Positions 53,582 to 63,825 of a stretch of 64,000 nucleotides of DNA are shown here, one piece after another (the stretch's first letter is position 1; each line of letters opens with the position of its first letter). The notes below the pieces were generated by a model that was not told where the DNA came from, ran no database searches, and saw only the letters and a list, made by a program, of their open reading frames with translations. The position numbers and the translations under genes are program-made. The stretch is taken from NCBI GenBank assembly GCA_963576475.1, contig OY754970.1, positions 32,587,619-32,651,618 of the forward strand, read 5' to 3'. Source of the DNA: Molanna angustata (Eukaryota > Arthropoda > Insecta > Trichoptera > Molannidae).

Positions 53582-54089
53582 AACCTCCACTACACTACTC
53601 GCGAAGTTCCTCGACGAAGTACTCGGGAAAGTTGACCGAAGTCCGAAGTACGTTGCCACACACTCGTTCAACTTCGCGAGGAACTCAGTTGTCCGCCAGC
53701 GCTCGCACCGCACGCAAAGTGTCATGGATAATGTTCAAGTGGCAGCTGCCGTTGCAATGTGCTCTCTCGCGTATTATAACTACGTTGGTATTGTACTGTT
53801 TACTATTCATAATCGAGTCGTGTAAAAAAAAATAATTTCTAGCACGCACATGCAGTGATACACCCACGACAACGCATTGAAGCGAACTGAAGTTAGCCGA
53901 GTAGTGTAGAGAGGCGCCTCGTGTCGGCACTTCGTGCAACTTCGAGTCCTTTGACTCGGGCGCAAAAACCGACAACAAACGGAGGTCGCCCGAGGCGAGC
54001 CAAGGTTGGACGAAGTAAGGCGAAGTGCCTCTCCACACTATTGTATTCGCCTATCTTCGATCAACTTCGCGAGTAGTGTAGTGGAGGTT
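53582..54089. mobile_element. DNA transposon-like element, 28-bp inverted repeats, ATA duplication
   Basis: AACCTCCACTACACTACTCG and the next seven bases at the left end pair with the right end at 54062-54089. ATA stands on both outer sides (53579-53581 and 54090-54092), giving a 3-base target duplication as in PIF/Harbinger-like elements. CGAAGT words repeat inside both ends. The interior contains GTGTCATGGATAATG, like GTCATGGATGTACG in the neighbouring element, so the two may be related. No transposase. Confidence 0.75.
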
Positions 54090-54094
54090 ATACA

Positions 54095-55850
54095 GTTATA
54101 AAGACTTATTATTTGTCTAGGAGAAAATTGTGAATTAGTGTATTATATGACATTATTTTATTTATTTTTAATTTTCCGTGTATTTTATTTGTAATCGTAA
54201 TTCAAATATACAAATATTTACCAAAGTATATTCATTGACTACAATCAGTCAATATTGAAATGTGGAAAAATTTATATTCCTGTTTTATTTTAAATTAAAA
54301 TAATTATTTGATGCATGTACCTAAAATATTTAACAAAATCGAAGCTACTTAGGGTATAATTGTGTTATAAAATTTGTTTTAAATGATTTCAAGATATTAA
54401 TAATGATGTTTAGTACAATTTTGTCAACACTTGTTTTTTTGTTTGTGTCATTTTATATTTCAATTTAATTTTGCCATTTTAATTTATTTTTCCACAAGGA
54501 AATAACATTAAAATGTTGACAAAGTTTGTTTTGCTTTATCAAAAATATATCGACTGTTTCTTATCTTATTTCATAAAAAGATAAGTTTGTCAGTCGATTC
54601 TGTCATTTGGATATTGTATCCTCAATATTTCTTTACAATGTGTTTTTATACCTTTTTTTTCTTAAATGAATCTGATTTCAAAAAGTTATATGTATATTTC
54701 TTGGAGGTAATTTATATATAAGAGAAGGTTTCCTGTTTTTAGACAATGAACAATGTTGATAGTTAAAATGGTTGTATGCAAAGCATTTGTAAATTATATT
54801 TAGATAATTATCAAGAAAAGAAAATTCTTGAAATATATCAATAAAATATTGGATAAATCTAAATATCATGTATTTATTTCTTCCTTTCACTTATTTAAAA
54901 AAATTCCAATCATTCTCAACAGGGATCAATAATAACCCTGCCACTGATTCAAATGGTGTGGTTAGAAAATGAAACTGTTATGAATGGGCACCCCGAAAGG
55001 GTATATAGCATCAGCATCTATTCCAGTCTTGCCTTGTAATTGTACTTCAAATGAAGAGCTGAGAAATCCCATATTGTAAAATGGAATAGTATGTTTGGCA
55101 GTTTGGAGGGGACACCCATGGTAAATTTATCTTAAAAATATAATTAAATAACATTGTATAGCAATGTCAAAATGTGCATATTTACACTAATGCATACATG
55201 TGACTAAATAAATTACAAAGGTGGTAAGTACTTGTATTGTAAGTAAATGACTAATAAAATTGATCAATAGCAAAGTCTATGTAACTATGTTTACATAGTA
55301 ATATAACGCTATCTGATTCAGCAAAAGGTCCATTATGCAGTGATTGCAACTTACATACATTATTGATATTCAACTTAAATTTCACATTGTTTCTATGGAG
55401 GCAAAACAGTGTATTCAGATTAGGTACTATAAATTTAAAATTACTTAATGAAAGTGATGTTTTTGATAAATATAATTATTTTGTTTAACTCTGAACAAAA
55501 TTCTTGAAAAAAGTGAACTTACCTACCTACATCTAAATTAAAAAATAATATCTAAAATTTCTCAGTGATCTAAAATTTATATATTTATGATTATCATATT
55601 TGAACTCTTATGTAGTTTAAAAGTTTAATTAGATTATGTACAAACCATTTTAAAAAAGCCCTTAAAATTACTGACATTCAATTAGTGTCTTGCCATAACG
55701 CATTCTATATTTTTAATCTACCTACTATTGACTACTTTTATGTTCCATTATGTTACAAAGTGCATCAAATAAGTTGACATATAAGCCATTATATTTATTT
55801 GTTCAAGATTCGAATACTTGTCAGATTAAACTTGTTTACTACATCTATAT
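54095..55850. other. Intergenic, between milton and the first promethin-like gene
   Basis: AT-rich. The patch 54920-55130 is less AT-rich (it contains GGGCACCCCGAAAGGGTATA) and may be a decayed repeat. Upstream of 55855 the words GACATATAAG and CTATATCAAAATGAAT resemble the region before 60493, suggesting a promoter duplicated with the gene. Confidence 0.4.
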
Positions 55851-55854
55851 CAAA

Positions 55855-55869
55855 ATGAATTTGATAGAG
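55855..55869 (+). CDS. Promethin-like 1, exon 1 (MNLIE)
   Basis: ATG AAT TTG ATA GAG, then GTATGA. Five codons, phase 0. This start was chosen because the sister gene has the same five-codon design (MNVTE at 60493) with similar upstream words, and because it joins in frame to 56864. A start inside the longer frame at 56759 is less likely. Confidence 0.65.
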
Positions 55870-58800
55870 GTATGAATGAATTTTTTTTTCTGTTATGGTT
55901 ATAAATTAGTATCAAAAATTATCTTACAAATTATTTGTGTATATTTAAAAACAAATTCTATAGTATAAACATTTGTTCATTTTGACATGTCACGACATAA
56001 ATTAATAACAGCATGGATTTTTCATTCAAAAATATAGTGATAGTGATATATGTGTCTTTTTGTCCCGTTTTTTCGACAGTTAGACAGTAGCGAGATAGTT
56101 AGTTGATTAGTTTACGTGTCCAGCTGGTTTAAACCCTGCCACTCCAATGTATCACGACCACCATTACCCTGCCATTCGCAACAATCTCTTTTCCAGGGGT
56201 GCATCCTTCTCCCATTAGTGGGCATATCAAAAGGTGACTCATCCTGGGTTGTGCCATAGTCGCATAGGATGCCATCTTCAGATAGATACCCCCATTTTAC
56301 GAGGTTCACTCTACATTGTGTATCACCACCACTCTCCATTGTTGGGAGGATTCAATCGGAGAGGTGGTTTTAATGAAGTAGCAAGATTTTATAGGAATAT
56401 ATGGTGTATAATATATTAATAGTGTATCCCAACAAATGATCCGCAGACCAAAGGTGGTTTATGAGAGCCTCGGGGGTGGTTTGCGGGAGAGTTAGTTTTG
56501 GACCTGGGATTATTATGTCCAACTTTCCCTCCATCTCCCCGTGGACTATATAGAATTCCATGCATTTCAATTTTGGGAAGGCTTTCTGAATCCATCCCTC
56601 TTCACGTGTTCTCTCTAATAATGCCTTCTTTGTGTGTTCCTTGCTCTCGACAAATAATTGAGACATATTGTTTAAATTTTCAAGTCTCATCTTAGGTTTT
56701 TTTGCATTTAATTTTTTAATGCTTATTTAAGACCAAAAATAGATCGTTATCAACTTTTTTGTTATCAGACACACATGGAGTTTACGATATTGATGTACAT
56801 GATCAAGTAGCAATTGATATTTTTAGTTTAACTAGGAATATCGTGAAACGTTTTTCATTTCAGAAAATTGATGACAATCGACCACATATAATAGAAAAAT
56901 TAATTCATAAACCAGGAGGTGGACATGAACATCCACATATTATAGAAAAGATCATTGATAAAACAGAAGATGTTATACAAGAAATTCCTAAACCAAGTGG
57001 AACTGAAGTATTCAACATTGGAAAGAACTTGAATCCACTGAAGCCTCCATTCCTAGAAATGTTAAATCCTATGAAATACAGTAAGTATTTATCAAATTAT
57101 ATTTATAAATATTCTGAAAATTTTGTCAGTTATTCATTAAATTTTCCATAATATTTACGACAATGTATATTGAAAAATTATTAAATAGGCACATTACAAT
57201 ATGTATAATATACACATCCCACCATGCCATGCCCCTGACATAGCACGATGGTATGTTCTCTGCATAGAATAGGCAGAAAGAACTGCCACACATTCTTATT
57301 TCAACATACACTTTTGGCCTTATTTATTATCTTGTACACAATCCTATTTTTATAACTTCTTACATTCCTATCTTTCATAAGTTTATAAAGATAAACATTT
57401 CTGGTTCTTGAGACTATATAGCTTAGTGCAAATCAAACTTAGGATTATGACCCAGAAGAAGCATTTTGGTTCAATGTCATTCCAAAAGAGCTAATTATTT
57501 CAATGATATGTATGGATTTTTTATGACACATTCACTGCACATCCGTAACATAACAGATTCACTACATAACAGACAGAATTTTAACTTCACCGTAACACAG
57601 ATATTTTTTATTTTTCATGACGTAGAAATTCATGACGTAAGTCTTGAAAGATTGTGCATCTTGATTTTTCTACCTATTTTATTACTCAATGTGTTATGAT
57701 TTGTTCTCTGCATTATTATTGTGTTTATTTCTTCTCGCTTATATTATTGTAAATTGATTTATTTATTGTTACTTCCACTATCAACATAGTTTTATTTATT
57801 CTATTTAATACTTTTTCTACCAAGCATTGAATTCGTAATTGGAATGCATTTATATTTGAAAGATTATGTGAATAATGTTATGTAATACATTCTGTGAATT
57901 TACCAACAAATAAAAATAAAATAATATGCATTTTATTTTCAGTTCAAATGATCAATAATGCCTTAGGAGTAGAAGATTTTTTTGATAGCTGCTTCAAAAA
58001 GATGTGCGATTACTTTACCAAAAATCCAATATTGTCATTATGTCTATGTACACTGATATTGTCGCTGGTTCTACCAATATTTGTATTTTTAATTTTTGTA
58101 TTTGTAACGGTTTCTGTAACATTCATGGCAGTTGTCATGACTGAAGGTAAGGCAGTTGATTTATCTTGTATATCCTCAACATCAAGTAATATAATACGAT
58201 TAGATTGCATTACACTTCATGTCTTGTTGAGATTTTGATCAACTAATGAAGGAAAATGATGTAAATTTTAATGGAAAAATTCTTTCAGGTCAATATTCAC
58301 ACAAAATAAAATACAAATATAAAATTGCAGGTTAGTTTTTTATGTTACAAAATGAAATCTAAAAAGGTTCAGTACAGTTTTCAGAGGAAATTAAAAATTA
58401 CATCTTATATATTTAAAAAAAAATGCTATAGCTGAACGAATTTGGTTGTGGCAGAAATCAACTTGGTTACTAATCTAACATGCTAACTGCTCTGCCATGA
58501 CTCATCATATATTAATTAAAAAATATAACACAAGTGAATCTATTTTTAAGTAGTAAACTTGGGTATGATTACTATTTTTAACAACAGAAAAAAATGTATA
58601 ATTATTAGTACAGGCATTTTAGATTGAAATGTATGGAAAAATTGGCAAAAAATATGGAGTTCTGTTTTTGATCAAAATATGTTCATAGCCATAGGTAGAG
58701 GAGTAAAAAATGATTAACCCTCCCCCCACCTACCAGGCTAGCTTCACCCCCCCCCCCCCCCCCCCCCTGCGCCCACCCAAAGGTCCTGAGTCGCATTTTT

Positions 58801-59459
58801 TTTCAGTTTCAAAGAAAAACGTACGTATAAGAAATGTGTAAGAAGAAAATGATCGTTGATAAATTTGCTACTAACCTCTCATACATATAAAATTTATTTC
58901 ACTTATAGTTTTGCGCAATCAGCCTCTGAATACGAACATTTTTTAAAGTTTATCAAATTTTATTATTATACTTTCAAAAACAGAACCCCATATTTTTTGC
59001 CAAATTTTGAGCTAACATGACTCTACTATATATTGTGTTGTCGTGCTTAAAAAATCATATGGTTTTATATTTTGTTTCTAGAGAATTTATTATGAAAAAC
59101 CAATATTTTTAGGACCATCTTCTTGAATTGTTTTCTATAAAATTTTATGCCATATTAACAAATTTTCTAAGTATTATTTAATAATTGTTTCACTATTTCT
59201 TATTACCTACTTAAATTAAGAGTTATTTATACCAATTGAAATATATATATAAAAACATATATATTTTTTTACAATTTCTTTCTAATGCCATTATGCGTTT
59301 GTACTTGGTTCAATATTTTTTTTATTTTCAGGCACATTTCTAATTATGGGATGCATAGCAATTGGAGGCTTTTTTTTAGGCGTAGTTGGTATAGTTTTTA
59401 TGGTCATTGTATTATTTACATTTGCAATACTCGGAATACAGAAAATTGTCTATGTGTAA
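55855..59459 (+). CDS. Promethin/LDAF1-like membrane protein 1 (gene span)
   Basis: Four exons (55855-55869, 56864-57080, 57943-58146, 59332-59459) with GT-AG introns in phases 0, 1 and 1 predict 187 residues. Residues 6-77 are polar, with PHIIEK repeated twice. Residues about 102-145 and 147-187 form four closely spaced hydrophobic segments. The middle reads NPILSLCLCTLILSLVLPIF and the end LGIQKIVYV. The layout of a short polar N-terminus, an N/H-P before the first membrane segment, and a glycine-rich second pair resembles promethin (LDAF1/TMEM159). That protein partners seipin at the endoplasmic reticulum to start lipid droplets. No enzyme motif is present. Family assignment is by pattern, so a different small tetraspan family remains possible. 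Confidence 0.68.
56110..56340 (-). mobile_element. LINE C-terminal fragment in intron 1
   Basis: The minus strand reads GDTQCRVNLVKWGYLSEDG, then ILCDYGTTQDESPF. The LxKWG-x(6-8)-CDCG-x(2)-Q-T pattern is typical of the zinc-knuckle-like C-terminal end of many LINE reverse transcriptases. The second cysteine has become tyrosine (CDYG), and the H-x-x-x-x-C that should follow is lost. The separate minus-strand frame 56370-56690 has no recognised motif and may belong to the same or another relic. Confidence 0.6.
56864..57080 (+). CDS. Promethin-like 1, exon 2
   Basis: The acceptor TTTTTCATTTCAG is followed by KIDDNRPHIIEKLIHKPGGG and a second PHIIEKIIDK copy. The exon ends LNPMKY plus one base at ACA|GTAAGT. 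72 codons, phase 1 out. The polar, charged segment is probably cytosolic. It is about 40 codons longer than its counterpart in the sister gene. Confidence 0.7.
57082..57942. other. Promethin-like 1, intron 2; repeat relic only
   Basis: Contains CACCATGCCATGCCCCTGAC and GGCAGAAAGAACTGCCACAC at 57215-57295, a member of the LINE-tail family at 16068 and 30368. Otherwise AT-rich. Confidence 0.45.
57943..58146 (+). CDS. Promethin-like 1, exon 3, first hydrophobic pair
   Basis: The acceptor TTTATTTTCAG leaves TT to complete an isoleucine. The exon encodes VEDFFDSCFKKMCDYFTKNP and then about 40 hydrophobic residues with a central proline, ending VVMTE plus one base (GAAG|GTAAGG). It aligns with exon 3 of the sister gene, which reads AGDFIENHP at the same place. 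Confidence 0.75.
58147..59331. other. Promethin-like 1, intron 3, with a MITE-like repeat
   Basis: TTGGCAAAAAATATGG at about 58641 and its reverse complement at about 58987-59003 form imperfect inverted ends of a roughly 390-base element. Inside it is a run of 21 C residues (58747-58767). A tRNA-like relic lies at 58450-58502 on the minus strand. No gene. Confidence 0.55.
59332..59459 (+). CDS. Promethin-like 1, exon 4, second hydrophobic pair
   Basis: The acceptor TTTATTTTCAG leaves GC, completing a glycine. The exon encodes TFLIMGCIAIGGFFLGVVG, then hydrophobic sequence and ILGIQKIVYV before TAA. Its 128-base length is identical to that of the sister gene's last exon. The 62-codon frame over it at 59285 is out of frame and is a shadow. 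Confidence 0.75.
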
Positions 59460-59590
59460 ATTTATGTGATTGAAATATTTTTATTATTAATTACTTTGTA
59501 CATATATATGTATACATATGTTTACTTTATTTGTCATCTGATTGAATATATATTTTTTAATTTTTCATTTTATTAATGTGTGAGTGTACA

Positions 59591-59596
59591 AATAAA
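59591..59596 (+). promoter_or_regulatory. Polyadenylation signal of promethin-like 1
   Basis: AATAAA, 132 bases after the stop, followed by a GT-rich stretch. Confidence 0.6.
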
Positions 59597-59734
59597 GAAT
59601 GATTCTTATTTGTAGTGTTATGTGTAATTTCATAAAAAATCTATACTTAATAAAACATTCAAAACTATTATTTTTTTATTTAAAATAATTATAAGGTTCC
59701 AACCTTAGATTATATATTATGATACAGATACCTA

Positions 59735-59916
59735 GGCCCTGAGTCAAATTGAAAACGCTGTTCGTTATCGCCAAGCGCTATTTTTTTTTTGTATGTGATT
59801 TGACGTTTGTTGTAGAAATTTTTTCTACAATAACAAACAACAAACGTCAAATCCCATACAAAAAAAAATTAGCGCTTGGCGATAACGAACAGCGTTTTCA
59901 ATTTGACTTGGGGGCC
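59735..59916. repeat. Foldback, about 85-bp arms
   Basis: GGCCCTGAGTCAAATTGAAA at the left end pairs with TTTCAATTTGACTTGGGGGC at the right, and pairing continues almost to the centre at 59819. The arms include GATAACGAACAGCG and CAAACGTCAAATC. It lies in the 1 kb space between the two promethin-like genes. Confidence 0.88.
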
Positions 59917-60492
59917 ATGTCAGCGCAATGAAAGTATGACAACAAAAACTATGAACAATGTTCTGAGTTTCACTTGCCCGGCCGTATACGCACACCTACA
60001 TAATACGTAGACCAACCGATCTACCGCCTCACACACGCATGTAAAAAAAACTTGTCATACATTTGAATTCGAAATTTGTACTACACGCGGCTTCTGTACC
60101 TTATAATTCTATGGTTCCAACCATCTATACCTACATTACTCAAATTTGGAATGAAAACATTTAGGTGTATACTTAATTTTATTAAGTACATTGGAATTTA
60201 TATTGTAGAAAAAAAAACATCATATCCGTAATCCGTATGCAAAGTTAATTTAAATGATAGGTACCTAAATCTGTAATACTGGATTGATATCAGCTTTATT
60301 TAGAATTTTTAAACATGACTAATAAAACAACATATTATTCACAATATGGTAATTTTTATATTAATTTATACTACCTACATAGCAAAAAGTATATTCATTA
60401 AATTTTAATTATTGTCAACAATTGTTATAAAATGACATATAAGATCTGTCATTATTTTGTGTAAAAAAAGTGTTTATTTGATATAAATCAAA

Positions 60493-60507
60493 ATGAATGT
60501 CACAGAG
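60493..60507 (+). CDS. Promethin-like 2, exon 1 (MNVTE)
   Basis: ATG AAT GTC ACA GAG, then GTATTT. Phase 0. The upstream words GACATATAAG and ATATAAATCAAAATGAAT resemble those before 55855, supporting shared ancestry of promoter and first exon. Confidence 0.65.
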
Positions 60508-62279
60508 GTATTTATTTGAATTATTTCATTTTTACCTGATTCAATTTAGATGTCTTATTTTTAATGTCTTATAAAAAAAGTTGATTCATCAAAATTCATA
60601 TACATATATAATGCATTAAATTTTTGACAAGTTCATGCACACTTTCTTCTGTATAAAAGAAGTGAATTAATCCAAAAAAACTTTCCCCTCGTAATACCCA
60701 TTTTTATAATACAATTCAATCACAAGATAAATTAGAATAAATTGTAGTTTACAATTATCTTTTTTTTAACATTTTATTTTCTTTTATGATAAAACTTGTG
60801 TTTTATACAATAAGAATAAGGCTGCTAAAGTCTCTCCTATGGTTATATTCCTAGATCTCAAATTCCAGAAGTATAATATGCTGTATCTTTGCTGGCTCCA
60901 ATCAATCCATACATAATCAACATATAATAAACCAAAGAAATATTTTTAAATAGAGCGTAGCTATTTTCAATCAGCTGTTTTATGTCTGAATGCAAGTTGA
61001 AAGCATATTTATCTATGTAAATTTTTCAAAAATGTGATTATCTTGTAACAAATAAAATTATCATTCATTAAAATCAATGTGGATTATCTGTTAAATGAAT
61101 CGTCTAATAAAAAGTTATAATTTTAGCCACTAGCTTCAAATTCACCGTTAGGCGTATTTAATCCAATAAAAATGGCTGAGGAAGCAATTGGAAATGTGAA
61201 AAAGGCTGTAACAGGAAGCATTGGTATTTATGATCATATTATATAATTTAATCTATAATCTAAGAATTTATGTAACTTGTTTTCCATACGACCATTTGAC
61301 TTAAAGAATTAATGTCTATTTATTTAGAGGAATTATTACAAATATTTTCAGATTCTTTTTAATTGACATTTAATAAACACTTTTTTTCTTGTTTGTTACA
61401 GTGGACAATGTGGTGGAATCCTTTATTAAAACTAAACTGCAAATAGGATTAAAAGTTGCAGGCGATTTTATAGAGAATCATCCAAGAATAGTCTTGTTAC
61501 TGATTTTGATTATGTTGATTATATCACCGATAATTATATTCGCTTGTTTTGCAATAGTTTCTATAATTCTATCAATAACAGGATTTTGCTTTATAGAAGG
61601 TAATTTCAATTTATTTTTTGACTTGCTAGATTTTTGAAAATAAGATCATCTTGCTTCATTTACTCCTGCCAAACAATAGCATTATAAACAAATTAGTAAC
61701 AAAGTGGTTAATGGACAGGGGCAGAGAAGAGTGTGAGAGGGATCTTACTATGTCCTAATATCAACCAACACATGTACATAAAATATGCACGGAATAAATT
61801 TTTGACTGACTAAATACTTGCACAGCTACTCATTTATAATAGGCATTGCCTAGGAACAGGCAATATTATATATCTATTCTTGGATATATTGCCTAGTGAG
61901 GCAATATATCCAAGTACCTAATATTGATATATTTTTTTATATTTTGTATTAATATTGTTATGTAATTATGCCTTATTTAATTCTTTTTATTTGGAAATTC
62001 TTTTTTATGGCTTATGTAATTCTTTAGTGACTCGGTGTTAAGCATATTCTAGAATCATATTTATGTGTATTTAAATCTCCTTTACTTAATTTGTTTGCAA
62101 TATGTTGGAATGTTAATGTTGCACTAAAATTATAATTCTTGTTTTTTTCAGGAGCATTCATAATATCAGGTTTAGCGGTATTATTAGGCACAATATCTAT
62201 TATTTTTGGAATATTTTTAATAGTGGTGATTATTATATCATTTATATTGTATGGCATGGACAAACTTTACATACCATAA
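60493..62279 (+). CDS. Promethin/LDAF1-like membrane protein 2 (gene span)
   Basis: Four exons (60493-60507, 61127-61223, 61402-61599, 62152-62279) predict 145 residues with the same intron phases as its neighbour. The N-terminus MNVTEPLASNSPLGVF is short and contains an amphipathic stretch, AEEAIGNVKKAV. Then AGDFIENHP precedes two hydrophobic segments (residues about 58-103), and a second pair (105-140) ends YGMDKLYIP. Size and layout are closer to human LDAF1 (about 160 residues) than the neighbour's. The inferred role is seipin-linked lipid-droplet assembly at the endoplasmic reticulum. The two genes are tandem duplicates that have diverged strongly in sequence. Confidence 0.7.
61127..61223 (+). 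CDS. Promethin-like 2, exon 2
   Basis: The acceptor TATAATTTTAG is followed by PLASNSPLGVFNPIKMAEEA, and the exon ends VTGSI plus one base (TTG|GTATTT). 32 codons, phase 1 out. It was too short for a simple frame search and was found by phase matching to exon 3. Confidence 0.7.
61402..61599 (+). CDS. Promethin-like 2, exon 3, first hydrophobic pair
   Basis: The acceptor TTTGTTACAG leaves TG, completing a valine. The exon encodes DNVVESFIKTKLQIGLKVAG, then DFIENHP and a long I/L-rich stretch with a central SPIII turn, ending CFIE plus one base (GAAG|GTAATT). Confidence 0.78.
61600..62151. other. Promethin-like 2, intron 3; small hairpin
   Basis: CTTGGATATATTGCCT and its complement (61879-61914) form a 16-bp hairpin with a 4-base loop. 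The rest is AT-rich. Confidence 0.5.
62152..62279 (+). CDS. Promethin-like 2, exon 4, second hydrophobic pair
   Basis: The acceptor GTTTTTTTCAG leaves GA, completing a glycine. The exon encodes AFIISGLAVLLGTISIIFG, then further hydrophobic residues and YGMDKLYIP before TAA. 128 bases, equal to the sister exon. Confidence 0.78.
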
Positions 62280-62507
62280 ATATAACGAATCTGATTTTAA
62301 AAAGAATAACGTGAGACAGTACATTCACGAATAACCTGAGAATTATTATGTGATATTTTATTAAATTTAATTTTAGAGATAAACAACAATCTATAATTAA
62401 TAATGTGTTATTGTGTTTTGTTTAATTTTTATGTTTTATTTTAATGAAAACAATTATACCATTTTACCATACCATGTTTCTTATTTTATTTCATTTTGAA
62501 GATTGTT

Positions 62508-62513
62508 AATAAA
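62508..62513 (+). promoter_or_regulatory. Polyadenylation signal of promethin-like 2
   Basis: AATAAA, 229 bases after the stop. Earlier ATTAAA-like words exist, so the site is not certain. Confidence 0.4.
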
Positions 62514-62514
62514 A

Positions 62515-63800
62515 AATGAAAGAATACAAATAATAAAAGATGCAGTGAAAAAATCTAAAAAAATAGAAAGTAAACAATAAAAGATGCAGTGAAAAAACTC
62601 TTAAAAAATACTAAGTAAACATATTGTAAAACAAGTGGGTTGTGGTCAACGCTATACTCCCCACTACCAAGTCACTCCAAAGTATTCAAATATTGTATGG
62701 AAATTTTTCAGCAATTTCATAAAATGAGTTTGTTAATTTTTTTTTTATTTAAACATTTTATAATTGTTAACTCGATAATTCTTCAATGCTATTTTATGAA
62801 AGTGATATGCGTTTTTAGCAATTTGAAAAAAAATCTAATTTTACGTTTCCTGAGCTTGAGGTTACTTAGAAATATTTGACAGTTCAAAATTGAGAAGCAC
62901 TGATCAAATATGCTTCAAAATCTAATGGGGTCTAAGTGAATATTAGATATACAAATTTGCAAGACTTGAAAAGAATCGAATGAGTACTTTAGTCTATAAT
63001 CGATAAAGTAGAATAAACCATACATCATAGCACACAGAATACAATCTCAGCATGATATTAGTTGATTATCTGCAAAAAAAAATAACCTTAAAAATTGCGA
63101 ATTCATAACCACCTTCCATTCATAACCCTTTGGGATAGTGAGGAGAGAAAATGATGATGAAAAAGTTGAATTGGTTTATTCTTTCAAGTCTTGCAAGGAT
63201 GCATGAATTTAATCCAAGCAAGTCAATGTAAATTAGATAGCTTTAAAATATGCATATACTGTTAATGTCATAATTAAAAACATAAAAACTTTTTACTGCA
63301 TAAATATACATAAATCAATAGAAAATATCAGCTTCCTACAAGATTAGTTTATCAGGTTATCCTAATTAGTGGATAGGTAATTATAATCAAATATTTGCTT
63401 TTCCATGTTTACTATTTCAAATGTCTAATTTTGATAAGGAGTAACATTTATGCATTTCTGGTTTATTGATAGTTATAATCAAAGCATACTATCACACATT
63501 CATTTAGAAAAGAGATACATTTATCACTTTAAAACAACTAAATAAAATCCCATGTCTCTTCCAAGAAAAGATCATAGTTAAATGGCATATTATAAACACA
63601 ACAACGAAATAAATTTTGCAAAGCAGAGTGAATAATTTATTTTTTATAAGTACAACATTTTGTTAGTTTGTGATCACAAAAAATTTGCTTACCTACATAT
63701 TAACATACTAATAAATAATTGTGCTAAAAGTTGCAAGCCAAAGAAGTAAATAAATTGTGTATTTAAAAATTATTACAGAACAATTATATATTATAATAAA
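62515..63800. other. Intergenic; short duplication, no gene seen
   Basis: AATAAAAGATGCAGTGAAAA occurs twice (about 62531 and 62577), a short tandem duplication. The 79-codon frame at 62640 is AT-rich and unsupported. Nothing else was recognised. Confidence 0.45.
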
Positions 63801-63806
63801 ATAAAA

Positions 63807-63825
63807 ATGAACTTAAAGGAAATTT
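63807..63825 (+). other. Possible first mini-exon of a third promethin-like gene
   Basis: ATG AAC TTA AAG GAA ATT T, then GTAAGT. The MNLKE start resembles MNLIE and MNVTE of the two upstream paralogues, the donor is strong, and the spacing continues the tandem. Against it, the donor would be phase 1 rather than 0, and no downstream exon is visible before the window ends. Confidence 0.2.

Noticed and set aside
53685..54038. 117-codon minus-strand frame
   Set aside because: It lies within the inverted-repeat element at 53582-54089 and comes from its GC-rich ends. No transposase or other motif is present.
56759..56863. Extending promethin-like 1 exon 2 upstream to 56759
   Set aside because: The acceptor-like TTATCAG at 56768 would put the exon out of frame with MNLIE. 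The acceptor at 56861-56863 has a better pyrimidine tract and keeps phase 0, as in the sister gene.
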